From contig JAZLKM010000017.1 of NCBI GenBank assembly GCA_045597645.1, positions 1 through 44,992 on the forward strand: 44,992 nucleotides of DNA, read 5' to 3'. The stretch is from JAKSSE01 sp045597645. GTDB taxonomy: Bacteria > Bacillota > Clostridia > Lachnospirales > Lachnospiraceae. The notes under the pieces were generated by a model. The model saw nothing but the letters and a program-made list of their open reading frames with translations, made no database searches and had not been told where the DNA came from. Shown in pieces: positions 25,667-34,223 of this stretch (positions are counted from its first letter, which is position 1; each line of letters starts with the position of its first letter). The translations under genes were made by a program, and so were the position numbers.

Positions 25667-26880
25667 TGAGCATAATGAAAAAGAAGGTACTGTTTGTAAT
25701 TAACACTCTGGGTACAGCTGGAGCTGAGATAGCACTTTTATCTTTGCTTAGAGCGTTAGATCCGGATGAGGTAGATGTTGATCTGTTTGTTGTCCTGGGA
25801 CAAGGGGAACTAAGGTCGGAGCTGCCTGAATACGTTAACTTGCTCAACACAAACTATGATGATACTGCCATTCATAGCAAGGCTGGTCATAAGGCAACTA
25901 TGAGGCTGGTAAGGAGAGCATTTTTTAGCAATGGAGCACTTTGGAAAAATTGGGGTGACATTGCCAGTTGCTTGTTCTCAATGGTTAAGGCAGGTCATAT
26001 TTGGCCAGACAAGTTGTTGTGGCGTACTGTGTCAGATGGAGTACAGAGAATAGATAAGGAATATGATTTAGCGGTTGCTTTTCTTGAGGGTGCATCCACA
26101 TTTTATGTGTCAGATCATGTAAAGGCGAAAAGGAAAGCCACCTTTGTACATATAGATTACACTAAAGCAGGCTATACCCGTAAAATTGATCATAACTGCT
26201 ATTTGGGTTTTGACCGAGTGTTTACGGTATCTGATGAGGTCAGAGAACATTTCTTGGAGGTCTATCCGGAGCTTAGTGACAAGACCGCTGTATTCCATAA
26301 TATCGTAAACAAAGACAGCTGTTGGATAAATGCCGCAAATGGCATTGGCTTTGAGGATGATTTTGACGGTATTAGAATACTTACTGTAGGTAGACTTACA
26401 TACCAAAAGGGCTATGATGTGGCAATTGATGCTATGAAGCTAGTGAAAGATGCTGGTATAAAAGCTAGGTGGTATGTGGTTGGCGAGGGTGAGTTAAGGC
26501 CTGAGCTTGAGAAGCAGGCAGCTGGATACGGACTCATGAATGAGTTTGTGCTGTTAGGTGCCAAGAAAAATCCATTTGCATATTATCTACAGGCAGATAT
26601 ATATGTTCAGCCCTCTAGATTTGAGGGGAAGAGTATAGCTATACAGGAGGCGCAGACACTGGCATGTGCCATAGTTGCGTCGGATGTTAGTGGCAATCGA
26701 GAGCAGATAGTAAATGAGCAAGATGGATTGTTGTGTCAATACACTTCCCAAAAGCTAGCCGAGGCGATTATACGATTGGCAAAGGATGCCAGCCTTCGGG
26801 ATAGATTGGCGGAGGGTGCTGGAGAGAAGGGCTTTGACGTGTCAACACAGATGCAGCTATTTTCAGAGCTTTTAGTATAG
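25666..26880 (+). CDS. GT4-family glycosyltransferase
   Basis: The 404-residue GT-B enzyme has an N-terminal donor/acceptor fold beginning VLFVINTLGTAGAE, and a C-terminal GT4 domain with VGRLTYQKGYD and the EX7E pair Glu320-Glu328 in RFEGKSIAIQE. The TGATG overlap with pelG argues for the 25666 start over a methionine three codons later. Its substrate is unknown. It may add side chains to the polymer, or make a glycolipid or other surface sugar. Confidence 0.85.
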   Translation: MSIMKKKVLFVINTLGTAGAEIALLSLLRALDPDEVDVDLFVVLGQGELRSELPEYVNLLNTNYDDTAIHSKAGHKATMRLVRRAFFSNGALWKNWGDIASCLFSMVKAGHIWPDKLLWRTVSDGVQRIDKEYDLAVAFLEGASTFYVSDHVKAKRKATFVHIDYTKAGYTRKIDHNCYLGFDRVFTVSDEVREHFLEVYPELSDKTAVFHNIVNKDSCWINAANGIGFEDDFDGIRILTVGRLTYQKGYDVAIDAMKLVKDAGIKARWYVVGEGELRPELEKQAAGYGLMNEFVLLGAKKNPFAYYLQADIYVQPSRFEGKSIAIQEAQTLACAIVASDVSGNREQIVNEQDGLLCQYTSQKLAEAIIRLAKDASLRDRLAEGAGEKGFDVSTQMQLFSELLV

Positions 26881-26912
26881 GGGTGCTTTTTTAGAAAATT
26901 TGGGGAGTTCAA

Positions 26913-28166
26913 TTGAGAAAAAAACTTGTATCGTGCATTACCCCGGAGGGGACTGCTCACCTTAAGAATCCTGGCAGAGGGTTCTACCATATGTACAGCT
27001 TTTATGTGGAGCAAGATCCGGATACGGAGCAGCTTTCGGAAAACTTGTGGGCAGATGATGCGTTGGTACATCTTTTTTTTAATATAGGCGCATATAGAAA
27101 TGTGCCACTAGATGATAAAGCTCTTAAAAATATTGACACAGTTATGACCTTTTTTGAGGAAAAGGGTTATGATCTGATTATAAGATTCGCCTATGACAGT
27201 GAAGGCAAAGGCACTGAAAGTGAGCCTCACTCCATGAGCTGGATAGCTCGTCACATGGCAGATGTAGGGCCAATAGTTAAGGCACATGCCCCGCACATAT
27301 TGGTGCTTCAAGGGTTGTTTTTAGGTAGCTGGGGTGAAATGCATGGAACTCATTACGACACGCCGGCAAATCTTAAGGAACTGGCTGATACATTAAAATA
27401 TGAAACTGGCGGTAGTGTGACACTAGCTGTCAGAAAACCTTGCCAGTGGCGATGCGCCTTTAGAAATAAAGGTGATGCAGGCATATATAACGATGGGATT
27501 TTTGGTAGTGATACTGACCTTGGCACTTATGCGGAGGGCGTGACGTTATCAATTAAGCCTGAGCCCACCAAGCCTTGGACAAGAGAGAGGGAACTGGCAT
27601 GGCAAAATGACATGCTGGATGGAGTGCCGAACGGTGGAGAGGTATTAAAGGCCATCAATACACCAGGTGTAGGCCTTATGGAAGCATTACCGGTGCTTAC
27701 GAAAATGCATCTTACTTATCTAAACGGTGCATATCAGCCGGAACAACTGTCGGTATGGAAGAGTGAAAAACCTTTAGCAGGTATATGGCGCGATGCGGAT
27801 GGGTTAAAATATATTGGCGAGCATCTGGGCTATAGAATAGTTGTAAGAGACGTCAAGCTGACTAGGTATGACGGCATCACATTGACACTGGAAAATGTTG
27901 GATTTGCATCTCCGGTCTTTGAAATCGAGATGGCACTTATTTTTAAGACTAATGATGGTGAGTACGCATGCGGATTAAAAAATGTGCCAAAGCTATCGCC
28001 GGGTACCATTAAGGTTGAGATACTTGAGGATGAAGCACGAAAGCTTAGAATGGATAAGCCAGGTTATTTATACCTTAGTATAGTTAGAAAAAAAGACTTG
28101 TCACCTATATATGTTGCTAACGAGGGAGCAGGTCAGAGAGTATTAATAGGAGAGATAAAGAAATAA
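26913..28166 (+). CDS. DUF4874/DUF4832 family protein
   Basis: It starts at a TTG (26913), set by GGGGAG five bases upstream. The 417-residue protein has the NPGRGFYHM motif near residue 20 and the LGSWGEMHG motif (residues about 139-147), which I associate with the DUF4874-DUF4832 pair: a TIM-barrel-like N-terminal part and a beta-sandwich-like C-terminal part. Such proteins look like glycoside hydrolases, but no reaction is established that I know of. There is no signal peptide, so it would be cytosolic, or exported some other way. It lies in the exopolysaccharide operon, 32 bases after the GT4 gene and directly adjoining the aminotransferase. Confidence 0.65.
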   Translation: MRKKLVSCITPEGTAHLKNPGRGFYHMYSFYVEQDPDTEQLSENLWADDALVHLFFNIGAYRNVPLDDKALKNIDTVMTFFEEKGYDLIIRFAYDSEGKGTESEPHSMSWIARHMADVGPIVKAHAPHILVLQGLFLGSWGEMHGTHYDTPANLKELADTLKYETGGSVTLAVRKPCQWRCAFRNKGDAGIYNDGIFGSDTDLGTYAEGVTLSIKPEPTKPWTRERELAWQNDMLDGVPNGGEVLKAINTPGVGLMEALPVLTKMHLTYLNGAYQPEQLSVWKSEKPLAGIWRDADGLKYIGEHLGYRIVVRDVKLTRYDGITLTLENVGFASPVFEIEMALIFKTNDGEYACGLKNVPKLSPGTIKVEILEDEARKLRMDKPGYLYLSIVRKKDLSPIYVANEGAGQRVLIGEIKK

Positions 28167-29335
28167 TGGAATGTAAGCTTGCAAAGAGGATGGAGACATT
28201 CGAGGAAGGGGTATTCAATACTCTAGATGACAAGAAAAATGAACTTCTTGCAGCGGGCAGAACCGTATACAATCTATCAATAGGAACGCCGGATTTTAAG
28301 CCGGAGCAGCATGTGATGGATGCAGTGACTCAAGCGGCATCTGTACCTGAGAATTACAAATATTCTATGGTCAATTTGCCAGAGCTAACGCAGGCGGTGC
28401 AGGACTGGTATAAGCGAAGATACAATGTGGAGCTGTTACCGGATGAGATAATGTCAGTCAATGGATCGCAGGAGGGCTTTGCCCACGTGGCACTGCCGTA
28501 TTTGGACTATGGTGACGTGATTTTATGTCCAAACCCCGGATACCCAATATTTGAGATAGGACCATGGCTATGTGGGGCTAAAATCGTATATTATGATTTG
28601 CTTCCGGAAAATAATTATCTTCCAGATTTAGATGCGATTCCAAAAGATGTGAGGGCGGCGGCCAAGGCAATGGTGGTGTCTTATCCGGCTAATCCCATAG
28701 GCCGTACAGCGCCACGAAGCTTTTATGAGACTTTGGTCGAATTCGCTAAGGAAAATGATATAATCATCATACATGATAATGCCTATTCAGATATTATTTA
28801 TGACGGAAGAGAAGGCATATCTTTTCTGTCAATTCCAGGGGCAAAGGATGTTGGTATTGAATTTAATTCGCTGTCTAAGACATATAATTTGACAGGTGCA
28901 AGAATTTCATTTGTGCTTGGTAACAGCAGGCTTATAGCGGCATTCAGAAAAGTGCGCTCCCAGATTGATTATGGAATCTTCCTTCCTGTACAATATGGTG
29001 CCATAGCAGCGTTGAATGGTCCTCAAGACGGAGTGGAGAAGCGCCGCAAGGAATATGAGAGACGAAGGGATGCGCTGTGTCAGGGATTTAGAAGAATCGG
29101 ATGGGATGTACCAGATTCAGAGGGAAGCATGTTCGTATGGGCGAAGGTGCCAGAAGGACACGGAACAAGCTTTGAGTTTGTCATGGAACTAATGGACAAG
29201 GCAGGTGTAGTGTGTACGCCGGGTTCAGCCTTTGGACCATTAGGTGAGGGATATGTAAGATTTGCGCTGGTACAGCCAGCTGAGACAATAATGGAAATGA
29301 TAGCAGCTATAGATGACAGTGGATTGTTGAAATAG
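28166..29335 (+). CDS. Class I/II PLP-dependent aminotransferase
   Basis: The 389-residue enzyme has fold-type I features: PANP at 174-177, the aspartate in HDNAYSDI, and the PLP lysine Lys238 in NSLSKTYNLTGAR, with a C-terminal arginine in YVRFALV. It resembles DapL/AlaC-type aminotransferases. The start overlaps the stop of the previous gene (TAATG), so it is coupled to a polysaccharide gene rather than an amino-acid operon. It could supply an amino-acid substituent or a donor for the product made by the operon; the substrate cannot be read from sequence. Confidence 0.85.
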   Translation: MECKLAKRMETFEEGVFNTLDDKKNELLAAGRTVYNLSIGTPDFKPEQHVMDAVTQAASVPENYKYSMVNLPELTQAVQDWYKRRYNVELLPDEIMSVNGSQEGFAHVALPYLDYGDVILCPNPGYPIFEIGPWLCGAKIVYYDLLPENNYLPDLDAIPKDVRAAAKAMVVSYPANPIGRTAPRSFYETLVEFAKENDIIIIHDNAYSDIIYDGREGISFLSIPGAKDVGIEFNSLSKTYNLTGARISFVLGNSRLIAAFRKVRSQIDYGIFLPVQYGAIAALNGPQDGVEKRRKEYERRRDALCQGFRRIGWDVPDSEGSMFVWAKVPEGHGTSFEFVMELMDKAGVVCTPGSAFGPLGEGYVRFALVQPAETIMEMIAAIDDSGLLK

Positions 29336-29343
29336 GAGCTAAA

Positions 29344-30381
29344 ATGAAGCAGATTACACTTGGAAAGACTGGTATAGTAACACCACAAAATGCATTTGGA
29401 GCACTTCCGGTGCAGAGAGCAGATTTGGATACTGCTGTTAAAATTCTTCGCAGAGCGTATGAAGGCGGTATGACCTTCTTTGATACAGCAAGAGCTTATA
29501 GCGATAGCGAGGAAAAATTGGGAGCTGCCTTTGATGGTATGCGCGACAAGATATTTATCGCTACTAAGACCGGAGCTACTACGCCGGAAGTATTTTGGGA
29601 GCACCTTGAGACGTCGCTTAAGAATCTCAGAACTGACTATGTGGATTTGTACCAGTTCCATTGCGTTAATCAGGTATATGCGCCAGGCGATGGAACCGGA
29701 ATGTATGAGTGCATGTTAAAAGCTAAGGAAGAGGGAAAGATACGACATATAGGTATCACTGCACACAAGCTTCAGATTGCATTTGATATTATTGATTCAG
29801 GATTATATGAGACACTGCAGTTTCCATTTAGTTATCTGTCTACAGACAAGGAGATTGAATTAGTTAGACGCTGTAAGGAAGCGAATATGGGATTTATAGC
29901 TATGAAAGGATTGGCTGGAGGTCTCATTCATCGCTCGGACGCAGCAATGGCATATATGACCATGTACGATAATGTGCTTCCGATTTGGGGTGTGCAAAAG
30001 CCCGATGAGTTGGAAGAGTGGCTGTCATATATGGATAATACTCCTTCAATGAATGATGAGATAAGAGAGTACATAGAAAATGAAAAGAAGGAGCTGTCAG
30101 GAGAGTTCTGCAGAGGTTGTGGATACTGTATGCCTTGCCCTGCGGGGATAAAGATAAATAATTGTGCAAGAATGTCATTGATGCTAAGAAGAGCTCCGTC
30201 TGCTGGCTGGTTATCAGCAGACAATCAAGCGGAGATGAAGAAGATAGAGGGGTGCTTGCACTGTAACAAATGCATGTCTAAGTGTCCATATGAGCTGAAT
30301 ACACCACAGCTTTTGCAGAAAAACTATGAGGACTATAAAAAAGTACTCGCTGGAGAGGAAAGCGTAGCATACACACTATGA
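29344..30381 (+). CDS. Aldo/keto reductase with C-terminal Fe-S cluster motifs
   Basis: The 345-residue enzyme has an AKR barrel with the usual catalytic set (Asp and Tyr in FFDTARAYSDSE, Lys in IATKTG, His in QFHCVN). The C-terminal 90 residues carry two cysteine groups, CRGCGYCMPC and CLHCNKCMSKC, likely [4Fe-4S] sites. Such fusions are common in Clostridia; their substrates are mostly unknown. Being Fe-S linked, it may take electrons from ferredoxin. It overlaps the PqqD-like gene by four bases (ATGA) and follows the aminotransferase by eight. Confidence 0.88.
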   Translation: MKQITLGKTGIVTPQNAFGALPVQRADLDTAVKILRRAYEGGMTFFDTARAYSDSEEKLGAAFDGMRDKIFIATKTGATTPEVFWEHLETSLKNLRTDYVDLYQFHCVNQVYAPGDGTGMYECMLKAKEEGKIRHIGITAHKLQIAFDIIDSGLYETLQFPFSYLSTDKEIELVRRCKEANMGFIAMKGLAGGLIHRSDAAMAYMTMYDNVLPIWGVQKPDELEEWLSYMDNTPSMNDEIREYIENEKKELSGEFCRGCGYCMPCPAGIKINNCARMSLMLRRAPSAGWLSADNQAEMKKIEGCLHCNKCMSKCPYELNTPQLLQKNYEDYKKVLAGEESVAYTL

Positions 30382-30650
30382 GATTATCAAATGCCGACAA
30401 CTTCATAATTCGTGAGCTGGCTGGCAGATTCTATTTGGTGAACGTAGCTAGGCGTGGTGAATATAGGTCACCACTGATTTTGAATGAAATTGGTGCGGAC
30501 ATAATGCTTCCGCTGATAAATGGAGGAGACGACCAAGACAGTGTGAGGTACATCGCATCGGAGTACGGCATAGACATCTCGCTCGCAAGGGCAGATGTGA
30601 CGTCATTTCTAGATAAAATGAAGGCGTCTGGATTGGAGCTGATACCATGA
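30378..30650 (+). CDS. PqqD-like protein
   Basis: This 90-residue protein has the small winged-helix PqqD fold: an N-terminal beta hairpin (FIIRELAGRFYLVN), the LNEIGADIM segment in place of the usual LN..G..i, and C-terminal helices ending in LDKMKASGLELIP. PqqD domains bind RiPP leader peptides or act as adaptor parts in cell-surface gene clusters. ATGA overlaps on both sides couple it to the AKR gene and to the nucleotidyltransferase. No leader peptide or radical SAM gene is near. I think it is an adaptor for the nucleotidyltransferase, which is inference. Confidence 0.75.
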   Translation: MRLSNADNFIIRELAGRFYLVNVARRGEYRSPLILNEIGADIMLPLINGGDDQDSVRYIASEYGIDISLARADVTSFLDKMKASGLELIP

Positions 30651-31846
30651 GTGTGACTATTAGCGCTGACAGACAGCTATTTTTTGAATATGTAAAAAAA
30701 GCTATTGCAGGTGATAGGCAGGGGATGGATGCTACACTTACGGAGCAGGAGTACAGGGATATCTATGAAAGAGCTCATGCCCATGATGTAAAGTCATTTG
30801 CTTATGATGTACTGAGCAATTCTAAGAATGTGCCGGAGTACATTATTGACGAGGCAAGCTATGCTGCAGCTAAGTCGATTGAGCAGACCTATCGCATTTG
30901 GTTCATGACGCGTGAACTTGTTGAAGAGTTTAAGGCCAATGGAATAGATGCAGTGGTGCTAAAAGGGCCGACTGTGGCGGCGCTGTATCCTGTACCAGAA
31001 TACAGAGGATCACTTGACATTGATATATATATTAATGACAGCAAGCAATTTGCTGCAGCCTGCAAGATTCTCTTAGATAAAGGCTATCCGGAATCTAGTC
31101 CCAAGGCACATCATAGAGCATTTATGATGCCTGGCAATACTGAAATTGAGATACATAATCTCATTACAGAACCTTTTGTAAAAGATGATATAAATAAAAA
31201 GATAGTTGATATAGCCAGGACTGAATTTGTCGATAGGACAATGAGCCAGATAATACCAGGCTTTGAATTGTCAAGTTTTTCCCCGGCTATGCAGGGTCTC
31301 CACCTTATATTACATATGCTGCAACATTTGGTGGGCTATGGATTTGGGATAAGACTTTTGGCTGACTGGGCATGCTATCTTAATGCTACAAAGGACAGAA
31401 AGTCACGAAATAAGTGTCTGGAATATGTTAATGAATTAGGACTCGGAGTGTTTACTTCACTGGTAACCAAAGTGTGTGTAGACTATTTGGGATTAGAGCG
31501 TAATAAAGGGTCTGATTTTATTACCAGTGATATTTCAGATAGTCTAATGGAGAGATTCCTTAACGAAATATTTGATTCGAAGGATCCTAGTAAAGCGGAT
31601 GGACGCATGGTGGCAGCTGAGGGCAGAAGTAAAGTGCTTCTTATTAAAGAATTTCACCATCAGATGAAGTGTAATTATCCAAGGGCGTCAAAAGCAGTGA
31701 TTACATGGCCGGTGCTGTGGGTTATGACATTTGCCGTATTTTTAAGGAATAATAAAAAGGTGCGTCACGTGAAAACCTTAGCAGTTTTGCGAAGCGCTAG
31801 CGATAGGTCTAATGTTTTTGCAGAGATGGAACTTTTCGAAAGATAA
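30647..31846 (+). CDS. PF14907-type nucleotidyltransferase
   Basis: The 399-residue protein has an NTP_transf_5 core: VLKGPTVAALYP at about 105-116 and the catalytic-type GSLDIDIY at about 123-130, where the two aspartates should bind metal. The AHHRAF and EIEIHNL segments follow. Members are often found beside PqqD proteins in exopolysaccharide clusters; what they nucleotidylate or phosphorylate is not known. It overlaps the PqqD-like gene by four bases and closes the long operon, followed by a terminator-like hairpin. Confidence 0.75.
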   Translation: MSVTISADRQLFFEYVKKAIAGDRQGMDATLTEQEYRDIYERAHAHDVKSFAYDVLSNSKNVPEYIIDEASYAAAKSIEQTYRIWFMTRELVEEFKANGIDAVVLKGPTVAALYPVPEYRGSLDIDIYINDSKQFAAACKILLDKGYPESSPKAHHRAFMMPGNTEIEIHNLITEPFVKDDINKKIVDIARTEFVDRTMSQIIPGFELSSFSPAMQGLHLILHMLQHLVGYGFGIRLLADWACYLNATKDRKSRNKCLEYVNELGLGVFTSLVTKVCVDYLGLERNKGSDFITSDISDSLMERFLNEIFDSKDPSKADGRMVAAEGRSKVLLIKEFHHQMKCNYPRASKAVITWPVLWVMTFAVFLRNNKKVRHVKTLAVLRSASDRSNVFAEMELFER

Positions 31847-31851
31847 TAGGT

Positions 31852-31880
31852 TTGTACTGGCGATGCTTTTATGTTAAAAT
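31852..31880 (+). promoter_or_regulatory. Promoter of the amino-acid ABC transporter operon
   Basis: TTGTAC (31852-31857), a 17-base spacer and TAAAAT (31875-31880) form a strong sigma-A-like promoter. The start of transcription should fall near 31887, about 50 bases before the substrate-binding protein gene. The leader is too short for a T-box or SAM riboswitch. Confidence 0.65.
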
Positions 31881-31893
31881 TAGCATCGCTTTT
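31860..31893 (+). terminator. Terminator-like hairpin overlapping the next promoter
   Basis: GCGATGCT (31860-31867) pairs with AGCATCGC (31882-31889), followed by TTTT (31890-31893). It would end the pel-like operon. The loop and 3' arm include the -10 and likely start site of the next operon, so terminator and promoter share the same bases. Confidence 0.55.
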
Positions 31894-31937
31894 GCGTAGT
31901 AAAGAATAAAAGAATTGTTCGTACCTAGGAGGAAAAG

Positions 31938-32720
31938 ATGACGAAGAGAATAATTGCAGCTGCAATGGCAGCGCTTATGCTTGTAGGATTGACAGCATGC
32001 GGTGGCAGCTCAACATCGGACAAGGATTATGTAGTAAAAAATGGCAAGCTTGTAGTAGGAGTTACAGACTTCGCACCAATGGACTACAAGGATGACGCCG
32101 GAAATTGGATTGGCTTTGATGCAGATATGGCTAAGCTCTTTGCACAGAATCTTGGTGTAGATGTTGAAATCGTAGAGATTGATTGGGACAATAAAGTACT
32201 TGAACTTGATTCAAAGGCAATTGATTGCGTATGGAATGGTATGACCCTTACATCGGAGGTTACCTCTGCTATGAATTGTTCAAAGGCATATTGCAATAAT
32301 GCACAGATTGTGATTGTGCCCAAGGCGGTTGCTGATCAGTATCAGTCAATCGATTCGCTTCAGGGACTTATATTTGCGGTTGAGGCAGGATCTGCAGGCG
32401 AGGAAGAAGTTGCAGCGTTAGGACTTGACTATGTACCAGTTAAGGCTCAGGCTGATGCCCTTATGGAAGTAGCAGCTGGTACTTCAGATGCAGCCGTAAT
32501 CGATGCACTTATGGCAAGTGCCATGGTAGGAGATGGAACTGGTTATTCAGAGCTTACCTACACAATTGGACTTAACAGCGAGGAGTACGGCGTTGGCTTC
32601 AGAAAGAACTCTGACCTAGCAGATGAGCTCAATGCATTTCTTAAGAAGTGCTATGATGATGGCACACTTATGCAGGTGGCAGAAGAGTATGGCGTAAACG
32701 CATCAATTATTGCGCAGTAA
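31938..32720 (+). CDS. Amino-acid ABC transporter substrate-binding lipoprotein
   Basis: The 260-residue protein begins with a lipoprotein signal whose lipobox LTAC places the anchored cysteine at residue 21. The remainder is a family 3 solute-binding domain (VVGVTDFAPMDYKD, WIGFDADMAKLF, GMTLTSE, EYGVGFRKNSDL), used for polar amino acids or cystine. A perfect AGGAGG (31927-31932) precedes the ATG. It is the first gene of a transporter set that runs into cysS, hinting at cystine or cysteine, but no residue I can see proves the ligand. Confidence 0.9.
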   Translation: MTKRIIAAAMAALMLVGLTACGGSSTSDKDYVVKNGKLVVGVTDFAPMDYKDDAGNWIGFDADMAKLFAQNLGVDVEIVEIDWDNKVLELDSKAIDCVWNGMTLTSEVTSAMNCSKAYCNNAQIVIVPKAVADQYQSIDSLQGLIFAVEAGSAGEEEVAALGLDYVPVKAQADALMEVAAGTSDAAVIDALMASAMVGDGTGYSELTYTIGLNSEEYGVGFRKNSDLADELNAFLKKCYDDGTLMQVAEEYGVNASIIAQ

Positions 32721-32742
32721 TTACTAAATATAGGACTAGAGA

Positions 32743-33429
32743 ATGTCAACACTAATGGATCAGATGCCGATAGTATTTCGGTCACTTAATATAGGATTTC
32801 TGCAAACACTTAAGTTGTTTGTAGTGACTCTGCTTGGGGCGCTACCACTTGGTCTGGTTATTGCGTTCGGATCAATGTCACGCATTTCTCCACTTAGAGC
32901 AGTGGTGAGATTTATCGTGTGGGTAGTAAGAGGTACACCTCTTATGATTCAATTACTTATTATTTACTATTTTCCCGGACTTGTGATGCATAATAATGTC
33001 TGGGGTAGCGGTGAAGGCGGACGATTTATGGCGTCCGCCATCGCCTTTATTGTGAATTATGCATGCTATTTCTCTGAGATATACAGAGGAGGTATAATAA
33101 GCATTCCGGTAGGCCAGAAAGAAGCTGGAATGGTCCTTGGTATGACAAAAGGACAGATTTTCTTCAAGATTACATTACTTCAGATGGTTAAGCGTATAGT
33201 ACCGCCTATCTCAAATGAGGTAATTACCTTAGTTAAGGATACTTCACTTGCAAGAATTATTGCTTTGCAAGAGATTATTTGGGCAGGCCAGGCTTTCCTT
33301 AAGGGCTCACAGGGGATATCTGGAGCTATCTGGCCCCTGTTTTTCACTGCGGTATATTACCTGGCATTCACAGGAATACTTACCGTATTTTTGAGTAAAT
33401 TAGAGAACAAGTTAGATTACTTCAGGTGA
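32743..33429 (+). CDS. Amino-acid ABC transporter permease
   Basis: The 228-residue protein has about five membrane helices and the cytosolic coupling loop EAGMVLGMTKGQIFFKI, the HisM/GlnP-type EAA motif that docks on the ATPase. A FVVWVVRGTP-like segment (FIVWVVRGTPLMIQLL) is typical of polar amino-acid permeases. It sits between the binding protein and the ATPase genes, with short gaps of 22 and 4 bases. Confidence 0.92.
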   Translation: MSTLMDQMPIVFRSLNIGFLQTLKLFVVTLLGALPLGLVIAFGSMSRISPLRAVVRFIVWVVRGTPLMIQLLIIYYFPGLVMHNNVWGSGEGGRFMASAIAFIVNYACYFSEIYRGGIISIPVGQKEAGMVLGMTKGQIFFKITLLQMVKRIVPPISNEVITLVKDTSLARIIALQEIIWAGQAFLKGSQGISGAIWPLFFTAVYYLAFTGILTVFLSKLENKLDYFR

Positions 33430-33433
33430 CGAT

Positions 33434-34222
33434 ATGGCAATATTAGAATGCAATAATATAGAGAAACATTTCGGCACCACGAAGGTGCTAAGTGATATAT
33501 CCTTCTCACTGGAGAAGGGCGAGTCTTTGGCAATCATAGGTTCCTCAGGCTCTGGAAAAACTACATTACTTCGATGTCTTAACTTCCTTGAGACTCCGAG
33601 CGGAGGTTCTATCAAGGTGGGGGATGAAGTGATATTTGATGCGAATGATCCATCATCATTTAGTGATAAGGAGATTCGCAGAAGAAGATTACATTTTGGA
33701 ATGGTGTTTCAGTCGTTTAATTTATTTCCGCAGTATACGGCTATGAAGAATGTGATGCTGGCGCAGGAGTTATTAGCAAGAGAACGACCGGATTACAAAG
33801 AAAATAGAAAAATGATAGAGGCTGAAATAGAAGCTAATTCAGCGGAGCTTCTGGTGGCTATGGGGCTTGAGGAGAGGATGAACCATTATCCGCATCAGCT
33901 CTCAGGCGGTCAGCAGCAGCGTGTTGCCATAGCAAGGGCACTTGCACTTCGTCCTGATATATTATGCTTTGATGAGCCGACCTCAGCATTAGACCCTGAG
34001 CTGACAGGCGAGGTACTAAAGGTTATCAGGGGATTAGCTGAGAAGAAGACGACGATGATAATAGTAACCCATGAGATGGCATTTGCCAGAGATGTGGCAG
34101 ATCAGGTTATGTTCATGGATCAGGGCGTGATAGTGGAAAAGGGAGATGCGCGTCAGGTTATAGATAATCCACAGGCAGAACGCACCATACAGTTCTTAAA
34201 GCATTATAAGGAAGGAAACTAA
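33434..34222 (+). CDS. Amino-acid ABC transporter ATP-binding protein
   Basis: The 262-residue ATPase of the GlnQ/HisP type has Walker A GSSGSGKTT (about residues 36-44), the Q-loop MVFQSFNLFP, the signature LSGGQQQR, Walker B ILCFDEPTSALD and the switch histidine in VTHEMAFA. It is slightly longer than usual because of an insert (about residues 114-138, around DYKENRKMIEAEI). It powers the permease just upstream. cysS begins one base after its stop. Confidence 0.94.
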   Translation: MAILECNNIEKHFGTTKVLSDISFSLEKGESLAIIGSSGSGKTTLLRCLNFLETPSGGSIKVGDEVIFDANDPSSFSDKEIRRRRLHFGMVFQSFNLFPQYTAMKNVMLAQELLARERPDYKENRKMIEAEIEANSAELLVAMGLEERMNHYPHQLSGGQQQRVAIARALALRPDILCFDEPTSALDPELTGEVLKVIRGLAEKKTTMIIVTHEMAFARDVADQVMFMDQGVIVEKGDARQVIDNPQAERTIQFLKHYKEGN

Positions 34223-34223
34223 C

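Noticed and set aside
30378..31846. A RiPP biosynthesis cluster based on the PqqD-like protein
   Set aside because: No precursor peptide, radical SAM enzyme, protease or exporter fits, and all gaps between neighbouring genes are shorter than 40 bases.
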